Made by a program: the position numbers and the translations under genes. The notes beneath the pieces were generated by a model that was given only the letters and a program-made list of their open reading frames with translations, did no database searches and was not told the DNA's origin. A stretch of 64,000 nucleotides of DNA from Bartonella sp. HY328 (GTDB taxonomy: Bacteria; Pseudomonadota; Alphaproteobacteria; Rhizobiales; Rhizobiaceae): positions 186,001 through 250,000 of the forward strand of contig NZ_CP104884.1 of assembly GCF_025449335.1 (NCBI RefSeq). Direction: 5' to 3'. Shown piece after piece: positions 25,711 through 35,033 of the stretch (positions are counted from its first letter, which is position 1; each line of letters begins with the position of its first letter).

Positions 25711-26907
25711 TTATGCTTCAATCACCTCAACGCGTTCAAAATTTTGTTCAAGCCCAAAGGCCGGCAATCCGCCAAATTGGAGAAGTGCGGCTTTGATAAA
25801 GCGATCATCAACAAGGTCTTTCGCGGCAAATTCTGGGTCTAAATTGGCAAGAAAAGCATTATCGCCGTGCATTAATGTGGTTTTTAAATGCTCGATCAAT
25901 GATACCGTATAAGACGGGAAGGGGTAGGGCTGGAAGCCGATGCGCTTTTCGCGCCATTCTGGGTGTTTAATCGCACCGCTTTTAAGATAGGCGCTATCAT
26001 CACTGGCATTTTCTACCAGCACTTTTGTGAGTGCAGCAACCGAATGGGGAGTATAGCGGTTGGCATTATCCTTAGATAAAAGTTCTGCAGTTTTTTGGCG
26101 GTTGGCAATTGTCCATAATTGAGCGTCAACAAGTGCATTGACGACATTTTGCGACCATTGTGGGCGCTCAATCAAATCGCTTTCATTCATTAAAACAACG
26201 CAGCAGGCATGGTCTTTCCAGACATCGCCAGTAAAACGTAATATTTTACCAATGCCAGCAAGTTCACCAAGGGCGTTAAATGGTTCGGCAACGATGTAGC
26301 CAGCAATTTCGCCATTGGCAAGGGCCGGCACCATGTCAGATGGCGCAAGAATGACAAGATTAACCTCGCGCTCGCCAATGGTACCGCTTTTCTTTGAAAC
26401 AGGGGTAAGTCCTGATTTTTTGAGCAAAATTTGTAAAACAACATTATGAATTGAATACCAAAAGGGAATGGCAACGGTTTTGCCGGCAAGATCATCAATC
26501 GAATTGATATTTTCAGCAACCGATAGTGCCGAGCCTGACATATGGTTCCAAGCGACTACTTTTACCGAGGCTTTGCTATTATATCGCGCCCAAACGGCAA
26601 TTGGTGACAAAACATGCACAGCATTGACTTGTCCTGCAAAAAACGCTTCAACCAATTGCGCCCAAGACCGAAACATCACAGGCTTTTCGGCCTTAACGCC
26701 ATGTTTCTCAAAAAAACCTTGGCCATGGGCAACCAGCAAAGGGGTGGCATCAGTAATCGGCAAATAGCCAATTTTTAATGGTTCATCTTGTTTTGCGTCG
26801 CTTTGGGCACTAGCAATACGCGTGTTTAATATGGAAGCCGCCCCTCCTGCGGTTAAAAGCGCAGCAAGGCGCATAATATCGCGGCGTGAAAAAAACTCGT
26901 CATTCAT
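25711..26907 (-). CDS. ABC solute-binding protein, NrtA/SsuA-like, Tat-type signal
   Basis: A 398-residue periplasmic binding protein. SRRDIMRLAALLTAGG at the N-terminus is a twin-arginine signal ending near ASAQ, so it is exported folded. The mature part (LKIGYLPITDATPLLVAHGQGFF; AIPFWYSIHNVVLQILL) matches the CmpA/NrtA and SsuA class II folds. Tat export of NrtA-type proteins is common in proteobacteria. The associated acyl-CoA-dehydrogenase-like and AhpD-like genes suggest the ligand is an organic sulfur or aromatic compound that needs oxidative attack; this is inference. Confidence 0.9.
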   Translation of the reverse strand: MNDEFFSRRDIMRLAALLTAGGAASILNTRIASAQSDAKQDEPLKIGYLPITDATPLLVAHGQGFFEKHGVKAEKPVMFRSWAQLVEAFFAGQVNAVHVLSPIAVWARYNSKASVKVVAWNHMSGSALSVAENINSIDDLAGKTVAIPFWYSIHNVVLQILLKKSGLTPVSKKSGTIGEREVNLVILAPSDMVPALANGEIAGYIVAEPFNALGELAGIGKILRFTGDVWKDHACCVVLMNESDLIERPQWSQNVVNALVDAQLWTIANRQKTAELLSKDNANRYTPHSVAALTKVLVENASDDSAYLKSGAIKHPEWREKRIGFQPYPFPSYTVSLIEHLKTTLMHGDNAFLANLDPEFAAKDLVDDRFIKAALLQFGGLPAFGLEQNFERVEVIEA

Positions 26908-26953
26908 AATATGTCCTCGCGCTTTGGGTATAAATTAAAATTTGCCCTTCAAT

Positions 26954-27817
26954 TCAATGGGCTAGTTTTTGCATGATCTCGTTCTGGATGGTTAACGCCA
27001 TTAGACTATCATTACCGCTTTGGCGTAAGGCTGAAAGATCCCATTTGCCAAGCAAATGACCCGGAGTACCGCCAATCAGCAACACCCTATCGCTCACTTT
27101 TAAAGCTTCTTCAATATCATGGGTAATAAGCAAAGCAGCACTTTGATAATCGCTAATAATTTTAATCAAAAGCTGTTGCATTTGCCCTCTGGTAATTGCA
27201 TCAAGTGCGCCAAACGGCTCATCAAGCAATAAAACATCAGGCTGGCGGGCAAGACAGCGGGCTAGGGCAACGCGGCTTGCCATGCCGCCAGATAATTGCG
27301 CCGGCATTAATGCACCTGCATCTTCAAGATTAACTTCGCGCAGGGCGCGTTCTATCCGTTGATTGCGCACTTGGCTCTTTAATTTGGGCTGATGTTTAAA
27401 GTTAAGGCCAAAGGCAACATTTTTATAGACATTGAGCCAAGGTAACAAGCACGGGTTTTGAAAAGCCATACTAAGGCGTGGATGAACTTTGGATATTTCT
27501 TCACCATGAATTTTGACCACACCACTTTGTGCGCGTTCAAGGCCACCTAAAATCCGCAATAGGCTGGATTTGCCAACGCCGCTTGGCCCTAAAATGGAAA
27601 CAATCTCACCTTGTCGCAGCGTTAAGTTAAAATCTGTTAAAATGGTGGTTTTACCATCATGGCTGATTGTTATATTTTCCCCAGCAAGCACAATATCGCC
27701 TTTTGGTGCAGCTTCCCTTGCAACAAGCATATTATTCACGGGCATAGCTGCGAGAGGCACTTCATTTTGAAATGCGGATTGAGTAAAGGATCGACCGACC
27801 ACATTATTTCCATTCAT
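26954..27817 (-). CDS. ABC transporter ATPase, SsuB/TauB/NrtD type
   Basis: A 287-residue nucleotide-binding subunit. Walker A is GPSGVGKSSL near residue 77, the Q-loop is in MAFQNPCLLPWL, the signature is LSGGMASRVALARCLA, Walker B is VLLLDEPFGALD, and the switch His is in LLITHDIEEAL. The LPWL after the Q-loop is typical of the SsuB/TauB family. The N-terminal 45 residues precede the conserved domain and appear as an extension. It is separated from the upstream oxidoreductase gene by 14 bp and from the binding-protein gene by 46 bp. Confidence 0.93.
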   Translation of the reverse strand: MNGNNVVGRSFTQSAFQNEVPLAAMPVNNMLVAREAAPKGDIVLAGENITISHDGKTTILTDFNLTLRQGEIVSILGPSGVGKSSLLRILGGLERAQSGVVKIHGEEISKVHPRLSMAFQNPCLLPWLNVYKNVAFGLNFKHQPKLKSQVRNQRIERALREVNLEDAGALMPAQLSGGMASRVALARCLARQPDVLLLDEPFGALDAITRGQMQQLLIKIISDYQSAALLITHDIEEALKVSDRVLLIGGTPGHLLGKWDLSALRQSGNDSLMALTIQNEIMQKLAH

Positions 27818-27831
27818 ATAATTAAGTTATC

Positions 27832-28953
27832 TTATTGGTTTTGCGCTTGTAACACTGCCTTTAATTGTGTGATGCTTGGTGTGATAATAGGGATAAAAGC
27901 TGCTTCACGCAAGCGGCGTGCAAAATCGCTACCAGTTTTTTGCAAATAGGCTTTACCCCCTAAGCTTTGCAATTCAAGCCAAATGGCTTTAGCAACCAAA
28001 TCGGCAAGACGAATGCGAATGCGAAATAATGCCGCTATATTGCTGACGAATTGCTGTTCGATCAGCCCTTGCTGTAATTCATTGGTAAGGTTTGCAAGTT
28101 CACTTGTTAGTGCGTCAATTTCTGCGTTCAAAACATTGCGGCCGGCGCCCTTATTGTGCCGCGCCTCATCCAGAATGCGCCGTGCAAGCCCCAAGGACAT
28201 AGCGCATTGCATACCAATAAAGCCCGGCCGAATTGGTGCTATTGATGCGGCTAGATTGTTGAATATAATATGCTTTTGATCAATTTGCACATTTTTAAGC
28301 GAAATGGATGCGGTATGACTTGCGCGAAGGGCAGTTAAATCCAGCTCATCAGAGCGGGTAAGGCCAAGATCATTAGCGGCAAAGCTCGCAACAAAGGCGG
28401 TTTTGTCAGCGCGCTCAATCGCAGCGGCGACAACAAAATTGCCTAGCCGCAAATTTGTAACCCAAGGCATGATACCATCAACAATTGTTTTACCATTTGT
28501 TTCAGAACTTACTTTAATTTGCAATGCTTCCAAACCGGCCATAAATTTCATGGCATTGGAAAGCGCTGATGCACCGGCTATACTGCCCTTGATAATTTGC
28601 GGCAGTTGCTCTGTGCGCAGCTGTTCATTGTCACTTTCCAATAAAAAATGGGCATAGGTTTTTTGCCCCCAAAGCACAAAGGCCGCAGTTAAAGAATGAT
28701 AAGAAAGGGCGGCAATAGCCTCAACACTATCGCAAATTGTGCCGCCGCTGCCGCCAAAATCCTTAGCAACGCCAATGCCAATTGCACCGGTTTTAACCAA
28801 TTGCGGTAAAATTTCATCGGCCTTATCGCTACGTTCATCAAGATTAATGGCATTTTGGCTAAAATAATCAAGGCCAGTTAACCCATCGCGAATTTCATTA
28901 GATTGAAAAGACAAAGCCTCGCCCTCATTTTGCTGTTGTTGCGCTTCTATCAT
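27832..28953 (-). CDS. Acyl-CoA dehydrogenase-like flavoprotein
   Basis: About 373 residues with the acyl-CoA dehydrogenase fold: N-terminal helical domain (GIGVAKDFGGSGGTICDSVEAIAAL), central beta domain, and C-terminal helices (AIWLELQSLGGKAYL). The family includes desulfurisation monooxygenases DszC/SfnB, which use reduced flavin rather than CoA thioesters, and this role fits the neighbouring sulfonate-type importer. The open frame extends to 29082 inside the upstream gene; ATG 28953 is preferred because AAAAGG precedes it and it does not overlap that gene, but ATG 29004 is possible. Substrate is unknown. Confidence 0.75.
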   Translation of the reverse strand: MIEAQQQQNEGEALSFQSNEIRDGLTGLDYFSQNAINLDERSDKADEILPQLVKTGAIGIGVAKDFGGSGGTICDSVEAIAALSYHSLTAAFVLWGQKTYAHFLLESDNEQLRTEQLPQIIKGSIAGASALSNAMKFMAGLEALQIKVSSETNGKTIVDGIMPWVTNLRLGNFVVAAAIERADKTAFVASFAANDLGLTRSDELDLTALRASHTASISLKNVQIDQKHIIFNNLAASIAPIRPGFIGMQCAMSLGLARRILDEARHNKGAGRNVLNAEIDALTSELANLTNELQQGLIEQQFVSNIAALFRIRIRLADLVAKAIWLELQSLGGKAYLQKTGSDFARRLREAAFIPIITPSITQLKAVLQAQNQ

Positions 28954-28984
28954 TTGCAAATTTGCCTTTTCTTTTATTAGTGAT

Positions 28985-29539
28985 TTATTGCTTTTTCCAC
29001 TCATAAGGCAATAATTGCTCATTAATTGGCGGTTGGCCAAGATTATTAGCAAAATTACAAAGGGTTGCAAGGCTAACACCAAGCACCACTTCTAGTGCGG
29101 CTTGATCATTATAGCCTACAGCCTTAAAACTTGCGAGATCTTCATCTTTAACATTGCCTCGTGTCGCAATGACATTTTGGGTAAAGCGAGCAACGGCATT
29201 AAGCTTGGGGTCGTCTAAATCATGGATATTGCGCAAGGCTTCCACCACTTCTTTTGGCAATTGCGCTTTTTTTAACGCAATCGCTGTATGACCTGCAACA
29301 CAAAAGCCACAGCCATGCAGCGCAGCTGCGGTAATTTGCACTACCTCACGCTCATTTAATGAAAACGAAGCTTTGGCATTTATGCCAGATACCGTCACAT
29401 AGGTTTCTAAAGCGGCTGGCGCATTTGCAAGCACCCGCAAAAGGTTTGGCAAAAATCCGTTATTCTTTTGCGCGTTTTCCAATATAGGCCGCACCTCTTG
29501 TGGTGCTTCGCTAATGTCTAACAATTTAATCCGTGTCAT
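28985..29539 (-). CDS. AhpD-like carboxymuconolactone decarboxylase-family protein
   Basis: A 184-residue all-helical protein. The motif GCGFCVAGHTAIA contains the CxxC redox pair plus the downstream His of AhpD-like alkylhydroperoxidases. Such proteins reduce peroxides or thiols and often accompany flavin oxidoreductases to deal with reactive by-products. AAGGG precedes the ATG. It is the first gene of the operon that continues with the acyl-CoA-dehydrogenase-like enzyme and the ABC importer. In the upstream region, GGTAAAT (29577-29583) and ATTTACC (29603-29609) form an inverted repeat that could be an operator. Confidence 0.85.
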   Translation of the reverse strand: MTRIKLLDISEAPQEVRPILENAQKNNGFLPNLLRVLANAPAALETYVTVSGINAKASFSLNEREVVQITAAALHGCGFCVAGHTAIALKKAQLPKEVVEALRNIHDLDDPKLNAVARFTQNVIATRGNVKDEDLASFKAVGYNDQAALEVVLGVSLATLCNFANNLGQPPINEQLLPYEWKKQ

Positions 29540-29810
29540 TATTTTACCCTTAGCTGTTTATAGCTATAATTTATCAGGTAAATTTTATAAAATCTTGGTA
29601 TGATTTACCAAATATTTAAAATATTAGGGATCAATATTTTAAACTTTCATAATCATAAAAATATATCGGTCAAACTCAGAATTAAAATGAGTTTTATGCT
29701 CACTTAATCTTTAAGTTAGATTGCGTTTTTACTAATTTTAGTTATGTTGTGATCCCATGGATTCAACACTATTAATGTGTATCAAAATGCATTGCTTAAA
29801 AGGTAGGACT

Positions 29811-30392
29811 ATGAATAAAGAACCGCAATTATATGGGCAATATGTGCAGCTTGAAAATCAGCGTTATGATATACAATGCATTGCAGTTTTTCTTGGCATT
29901 ATTGCGCTTTATTGTGCTTCCTTTATCCAAATACCTATTGGCCCAGTACCAATTACCTTGCAAACCTTTATTGTGACCTTTATTGGCGCATTTTTTGGCC
30001 CGCGTCTTGGCGCTTTGACTGTTGTCCTATGGCTTTTATGTGCAGCATTGGGGCTGCCCCTTCTTGCCGATGGTAAGCACGGCCTTGCACCTTTTTATGG
30101 GGTAACAGCTGGTTATCTTTATGCTTTTCCTTTGGCTGCATTTTTAACGGGTCAGCTTGCTAGACAAGGTTGGAATGGCGATAATTTCAAACTTTGTACT
30201 ATTAACATGGTGCTTGGCAATTTATTGTGCTTATCGCTTGGTGCTTTGTGGCTTGCAAGCCAAAAAGGCGGTAATATTGCCTTTTTCAAAGGTTTTATGC
30301 CGTTTTTGCTTGGTGCTTTGGTTAAATCCTTTGCGGCGGCTTTTTGTCTCAAAATAATTAGCCATTTGCGCGTAAAACGGGCAGGATTTTAA
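29811..30392 (+). CDS. bioY: Biotin transporter S component BioY
   Basis: A 193-residue membrane protein with six hydrophobic segments. Family landmarks are QIPIGPVPITLQTFIV near the N-terminus, GAFFGPRLGALTVVLWL, and LPLLADGKHGLAPFYGVTAGYLYAFP, which are characteristic of BioY. ATG 29811 follows AAAGGTAGGA; an upstream in-frame ATG at 29757 has no such site. It binds biotin in the membrane. The energising BioM ATPase and BioN are not adjacent, so it either uses a shared module encoded elsewhere or works alone, as reported for some BioY proteins. Confidence 0.94.
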   Translation: MNKEPQLYGQYVQLENQRYDIQCIAVFLGIIALYCASFIQIPIGPVPITLQTFIVTFIGAFFGPRLGALTVVLWLLCAALGLPLLADGKHGLAPFYGVTAGYLYAFPLAAFLTGQLARQGWNGDNFKLCTINMVLGNLLCLSLGALWLASQKGGNIAFFKGFMPFLLGALVKSFAAAFCLKIISHLRVKRAGF

Positions 30393-30475
30393 TTGATCAA
30401 TAAAACAGCTTTAAATTTCATCATAAAATTCTAATGCCGCCAATCGCCCATCATAAATCTTAATTGCGCAAAGGC

Positions 30476-31264
30476 TCATTTAAATTTAATTGTCTTCCAC
30501 TGATAGCCCCGTGTAAGCACCAACCAAAGCGGATAGAGGTAGCGTTTTTTAAATCGAGAAAACTCTCGCGCCATTTTTTGCGGGAAGCTGCGTTTTTTGG
30601 CTTTTCTAACAACATCCTGATTGGCTTCCTCTGAAGCAATATTTCGGATGGTGCTAACCAAACCAGCTTGTATGACAATAGCAGGGTCAAATTGTTCTAT
30701 GTTAAACATTGCCATTACACCACATTCAGGATTGAAATATATTTCGTCAATCGGGGCAAAGGCAAACTCAGTTAATGCATAGAGTTTTTTTGCACAGTCG
30801 CGACTAACAATATAGCCACCGGCACAATAATGCTTGGTAACCAATGGGGCGAGGATATAGTCTTTTGATATTTTTTTGGTTGTTCTACCGATAACACAGG
30901 GTGTTTCGGCGGTATCGAGTTTGACAATATCGGTGTTAGATGGGATCCAGTCCCAGTTTTCAAGAAATGCAGCAGAGTTTTTAGATAAAATTACGTCATC
31001 TTCGAAAATTGCTCCAAAAGCATCTTTACCTTCAGCAATGAGTTTTAAACAATTTCTGTGTGACAAAAAACAGCCAACTTCACGTTTGGTGAGCTCTAAG
31101 GGCCAATGGCGGACGGATGTTATGTGTTGATAGTCCTCATCGCTTAATTGGGTGCCATCGACACCAGCAATACGGGTCAATGTTAATCCAAGGTCAGAAA
31201 ATTGTTGATTAACATGATTTAAGCGATCTAATGAACGGTCAAGGTTAATAACAAAAAGTTTCAA
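30476..31264 (-). CDS. Glycosyltransferase family 25 (LPS/LOS biosynthesis)
   Basis: A protein of about 262 residues. The start KLFVINLDRSLDRL, the fragment REVGCFLSHRNCLKLI, the EDDV metal-binding motif (IFEDDVIL) and CAGGYIVSR mark the GT25 family that adds galactose or related sugars to lipooligosaccharide. TTG 31264 is preferred as the start: GGGGA lies about 9 bases upstream and it gives the usual MKLFVINL N-terminus; a TTG at 31279 is also open. The last 50 residues are basic and aromatic and may sit at the membrane. It precedes the dTDP-rhamnose genes by a 265-bp gap and may be separately transcribed. Confidence 0.88.
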   Translation of the reverse strand: MKLFVINLDRSLDRLNHVNQQFSDLGLTLTRIAGVDGTQLSDEDYQHITSVRHWPLELTKREVGCFLSHRNCLKLIAEGKDAFGAIFEDDVILSKNSAAFLENWDWIPSNTDIVKLDTAETPCVIGRTTKKISKDYILAPLVTKHYCAGGYIVSRDCAKKLYALTEFAFAPIDEIYFNPECGVMAMFNIEQFDPAIVIQAGLVSTIRNIASEEANQDVVRKAKKRSFPQKMAREFSRFKKRYLYPLWLVLTRGYQWKTIKFK

Positions 31265-31528
31265 AAATTTGATCCCCAAATGATACAGATCGATGACACG
31301 ATTAGTAATTGTCGATATTTAGTAAGTACTTGCTGGATAATAGCCGTATTAAAACATCAGCAGATATAACAAGTGTTAAAATAGCCTACATATTCCAACT
31401 TTAAAAATTTAAAGCAATTCAAACAAAAGATGATCCAATTTTTGCTTGTTGACAGAGCACAAAACATTGCACATATAGCGCGCCCCTTATTTAACAAAAA
31501 TTGGAATTTTTAGAGCAAAAAAATCGGT

Positions 31529-32380
31529 TTATAAATAATCTTGCCAATTTTTAATTTCAAGATTAAACACCGATTTTATCTTGCTATTATCAAGCTTTGA
31601 AAAATTTGGGCGTTTTGCAGGTGTCTTATATTCACGAGCTGGAATGGATGTAATGGCTGGGATCTTGCCGGTTTGATTATGTTTTGAAGCAAAAATAGCC
31701 GCGGCAAATTCTGCCCAATTGGTATAGCCATCGGCAACAAGATTAAAAATACCACGCCAATCAGCCGTGCAATCGCCAGTAGCAATTTTTTGAGCAATGG
31801 CAATTGTAGCAGCAGCAATGAAATCAGCACTGGTCGGTGTGCCCCATTGATCGCCCACAATTCTTAATTGATCATGGCTTTGGGCAAGGCGCAACATAGT
31901 GTTTAAAAAATTGTTGCCATAGGTGCTATAAACCCAAGCGGTACGCAAAATAACGTGATTTTTATTTGCTTCACTAACCGCCCATTCGCCTTGCAATTTT
32001 GATAGTCCATAAACATTAACAGTGCCGACGGTATCACTTTCTTTATAGGGAGTTTCGCTCGCACCATTAAAGACGTAATCGGTTGAAATGTGAAGAAGGG
32101 GCAAGTCTAAATCTGCCGTTACTTCTGCCACATTGCGTGCGCCGTCACGATTAATCAAAAAGGCTTGTGCAACTTCGCTTTCAGCCTTATCAACTGCAGT
32201 ATAGGCAGCCGGATTAATAATAAAATCCGGCTTGTGTTCCTTAATAGCTTTTTCGATTGATGCCTTATCGCTAATGTCCAATTCTGGTCGTCCAAGTGCA
32301 ATAATGGACACCGCTGTTGAATTTTGCGACAATAAGGCTTGAGCCACTTGGCCATTTTTGCCGGTAACCAGAATTTTCAT
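31529..32380 (-). CDS. rfbD: dTDP-4-dehydrorhamnose reductase
   Basis: A 283-residue short-chain dehydrogenase-like enzyme. It has a GKNGQVAQ NADPH loop at the N-terminus, INPAAYTAVDKAE (the RmlD hallmark), STDYVFNG with catalytic residues, and YGLSKLQGE with the Tyr/Lys pair. It performs the last step to dTDP-L-rhamnose. AAAGGGAT precedes the ATG. It ends the rfbA-rfbC-rfbB-rfbD operon, two bases after rfbB. Confidence 0.96.
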   Translation of the reverse strand: MKILVTGKNGQVAQALLSQNSTAVSIIALGRPELDISDKASIEKAIKEHKPDFIINPAAYTAVDKAESEVAQAFLINRDGARNVAEVTADLDLPLLHISTDYVFNGASETPYKESDTVGTVNVYGLSKLQGEWAVSEANKNHVILRTAWVYSTYGNNFLNTMLRLAQSHDQLRIVGDQWGTPTSADFIAAATIAIAQKIATGDCTADWRGIFNLVADGYTNWAEFAAAIFASKHNQTGKIPAITSIPAREYKTPAKRPNFSKLDNSKIKSVFNLEIKNWQDYL

Positions 32381-32382
32381 TT

Positions 32383-33426
32383 TTATCCCTTTTTAGCGAG
32401 CTTGGCGCGTTCTTGTAGTGGCTCCCACCACCATTGATTTTGCAAAAACCAAGCAACCGTTTTTTCTAGCCCAGTTTCGAAAGTTTCCTGTGCATGCCAA
32501 TTAAGTTCATTTTCGATTTTTGTCGGATCGATAGCATAACGACGGTCATGGCCAGCACGATCGGTCACAAAGCTAATTAATTGATGATAAGATTGGCCAT
32601 TGCTGCGTGGCTTTTGTTTATCTAAAATATCACAAATAGATTTGACGACTTGCAAGTTGGTGCGTTCATTTTTGCCTCCAACATTATAGCTTTCGCCAAT
32701 TTTACCCTTTAAAACAATAGTTTCAAGCGCGCGCGCATGGTCTTCCACATAAAGCCAATCACGGATGTTTTCGCCTTTGCCATAAATTGGCAAAGGTTTT
32801 TCCGCAAGAGCTGACAAAATAACCAAAGGAATAAGCTTTTCAGGAAAATGAAAAGGACCATAATTATTGGAACAATTAGAAAGAACTACCGGCAATCCAT
32901 AAGTATGATGCCAAGCCCGAACCAAATGATCTGACGCAGCTTTGGAAGCCGAGTAAGGCGATGAAGGATGATAAGGCGTTTCTTCCGTGAAAATTCCCTC
33001 ATCAAATGGTAAATCGCCAAAAACTTCATCGGTTGAGATATGGTGAAAACGAAATGCTTGCTTTTTTTCATCATCAAGATTTTGCCAATAGCCGCGCACC
33101 GCTTCTAATAAATGAAATGTGCCTACAATATTGGTATCAATAAAAGCATCAGGCCCAGAAATTGAACGGTCAACATGGCTCTCTGCTGCAAGATGCATGA
33201 CGGCATCAATTGACTCGGAGACTAAAATAGTGCCAATCGCCTCTCGATCAGCAATATCCAATTGATGGAATTGATAGTTTTCTGAATTCTCGATGGATTT
33301 TAACGATTGCAAATTACCCGCATAGGTTAATTTATCAATATTAAAAACTTTATGTCCTTGCGCAATTAAATGCCGGCAAAGGGCAGAGCCAATGAAGCCT
33401 GCACCGCCTGTAACCAAAATTTTCAA
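32383..33426 (-). CDS. rfbB: dTDP-glucose 4,6-dehydratase
   Basis: About 347 residues. The NAD-binding GGAGFIGSAL is at the N-terminus, followed by HLAAESHVDRSI, STDEVFGDL and YSASKAASDHL with the Tyr-Lys pair, then NCSNNYGPFHFPEKLIPL. It converts dTDP-glucose to the 4-keto-6-deoxy sugar. The TTG at 33426 is a good start because GAGGAAT lies 8 bases upstream and the product then begins MKILVTGGAG as usual; the ATG at 33453 would add nine residues. Third gene of the dTDP-rhamnose operon. Confidence 0.95.
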   Translation of the reverse strand: MKILVTGGAGFIGSALCRHLIAQGHKVFNIDKLTYAGNLQSLKSIENSENYQFHQLDIADREAIGTILVSESIDAVMHLAAESHVDRSISGPDAFIDTNIVGTFHLLEAVRGYWQNLDDEKKQAFRFHHISTDEVFGDLPFDEGIFTEETPYHPSSPYSASKAASDHLVRAWHHTYGLPVVLSNCSNNYGPFHFPEKLIPLVILSALAEKPLPIYGKGENIRDWLYVEDHARALETIVLKGKIGESYNVGGKNERTNLQVVKSICDILDKQKPRSNGQSYHQLISFVTDRAGHDRRYAIDPTKIENELNWHAQETFETGLEKTVAWFLQNQWWWEPLQERAKLAKKG

Positions 33427-33473
33427 AATTTTATTCCTCTTAGTCAAAGACATTAAATAATTAGGGATATTAC

Positions 33474-34028
33474 TTAGTCAAAAATATCAGCGTCTTTTAA
33501 AAACGGCGCATTTAAATCCTTGTCGGATAAAACAAGATTGCTGGTATCTATCGGCCAGTTAATTGCAATATCTGGGTCATCAAAACGGATTGAACGATCG
33601 CAGCTAGGTGCATAAAAATCGGTCACCTTATATAAAAATTCACAATCATCCTCAAGCGTTAAAAAACCATGGGCAAAACCCGGTGGAATATAAAATTGTG
33701 TCCAATTTTCCGCTGATAATTCAACTCCAGTCCATTGCATAAAGGTAGGGGAACTTTTGCGAATGTCAACCGCCACATCAAATACGCGGCCGCGTGTTAC
33801 TCGCACCAATTTACCTTGGGCATGGGGTTGTAATTGATAATGCAATCCCCGTAAAACGCCTTTTTGCTTAGAAAAAGAGTGATTATCTTGAACAAATTCG
33901 GCTTCAACACCAGCTTCAGTAAATAATTGACGATTATAGGTTTCAGAGAAAAAACCGCGATGATCACCAAATTTCTTTGGCTTAATAATAAGCACGCCAT
34001 CAAGAGGTGTTTTTTCAACATTAAGCAT
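33474..34028 (-). CDS. rfbC: dTDP-4-dehydrorhamnose 3,5-epimerase
   Basis: A 184-residue cupin. It has LIIKPKKFGDHRGFFSETY at the start, QDNHSFSKQKGVLRGLHYQ with the catalytic His, FDVAVDIRKSSPTF and the FYIPPGFAHGFLTLED motif. It epimerises the 4-keto-6-deoxy sugar at C3 and C5. It overlaps rfbA by 8 bases, implying translational coupling, and is followed by rfbB after 47 bp. Confidence 0.96.
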   Translation of the reverse strand: MLNVEKTPLDGVLIIKPKKFGDHRGFFSETYNRQLFTEAGVEAEFVQDNHSFSKQKGVLRGLHYQLQPHAQGKLVRVTRGRVFDVAVDIRKSSPTFMQWTGVELSAENWTQFYIPPGFAHGFLTLEDDCEFLYKVTDFYAPSCDRSIRFDDPDIAINWPIDTSNLVLSDKDLNAPFLKDADIFD

Positions 34029-34902
34029 TTTTTAACTCATTCATTCGGCGTTTTAAATAGGTTGCATAATCGGTTTTGCCAAGTTTATTGGCGCGCTCGA
34101 TTACTTGTTCCGCACTAATATAACCTGCTTCGAATGCGATTTCTTCTGGGCACATAACTTTAATGCCTTGGCGCTTTTCTATCGCTCGGACATAGGAGGA
34201 CGCATCATGCAAGCTATCATGAGTTCCCGTATCAAGCCAAGCATAGCCACGACCTAATTGCACAACTCGCAAAGCGTTATTTTTAAGGTATATTTCATTA
34301 ATATCCGTAATTTCCAACTCACCACGCGGTGAGGGTTTTAGATTTTTGGCCATATTGACCACGCTATTATCATAAAAATAAAGCCCAGTTACCGCCCAGT
34401 TAGATTTTGGCTCACTTGGTTTTTCGACAATTGATGTGGCAATGCCGGTTACGGGATCAAAACTGACAACGCCATAACGCTCTGGATCCTCAACATGATA
34501 GGCAAAAACTGTTGCGCCGTTTTTTTGGCTCCGTGCGTTATTAAGATGAGATACCAAATCGTGACCAAAAAAGATATTGTCACCAAGAATCAAGGCAACA
34601 TCATCATCACCGATAAAATCATCACCGATAATAAAAGCTTCGGCTAGACCATTGGGATTAGCTTGCTCAGCATAGGAAAGTGTTATACCATATGTACTAC
34701 CATCGCCTAAAAGACGCTTGAATAAAGGTAAGTCATGCGGTGTTGAGATAATTAATATTTCTTTGATACCCGCCAACATTAATACACCAAGTGGATAATA
34801 TATCATTGGTTTATCATAAATTGGCATAAGCTGTTTAGACACACCAATAGTTGCTGGATATAGCCTTGTGCCACTACCGCCTGCGAGAATAATTCCTTTC
34901 AC
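34021..34902 (-). CDS. rfbA: Glucose-1-phosphate thymidylyltransferase
   Basis: A 293-residue nucleotidyltransferase. It has IILAGGSGTRLYPAT at the N-terminus (nucleotide loop), KPMIYYPLGVLMLAGI, ILGDNIFFG, and EKPSEPKSNWAVTGLYFYDN. It makes dTDP-glucose, the committed precursor of dTDP-rhamnose. The start codon is GTG with AAGGATGGG upstream. It heads the rfbACBD operon; a 131-bp gap separates it from the large RgpF-domain gene, which is on the same strand. Confidence 0.96.
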   Translation of the reverse strand: MKGIILAGGSGTRLYPATIGVSKQLMPIYDKPMIYYPLGVLMLAGIKEILIISTPHDLPLFKRLLGDGSTYGITLSYAEQANPNGLAEAFIIGDDFIGDDDVALILGDNIFFGHDLVSHLNNARSQKNGATVFAYHVEDPERYGVVSFDPVTGIATSIVEKPSEPKSNWAVTGLYFYDNSVVNMAKNLKPSPRGELEITDINEIYLKNNALRVVQLGRGYAWLDTGTHDSLHDASSYVRAIEKRQGIKVMCPEEIAFEAGYISAEQVIERANKLGKTDYATYLKRRMNELKNA

Positions 34903-35033
34903 TTAGCCCATCCTTTTATTGCTAAAATCTAACTGTTATACATAGCAGATTAAAATTATTTGTCATTAGCCGAATTAACCTAGTCAAAACGGATTTATTG
35001 TAAACTCATATGTTACGTAACAATAAGTAATTG

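Noticed and set aside
32355..32456. Short ORFs antisense or out of frame to rfbB and rfbD
   Set aside because: They are shadows of two well-supported genes.
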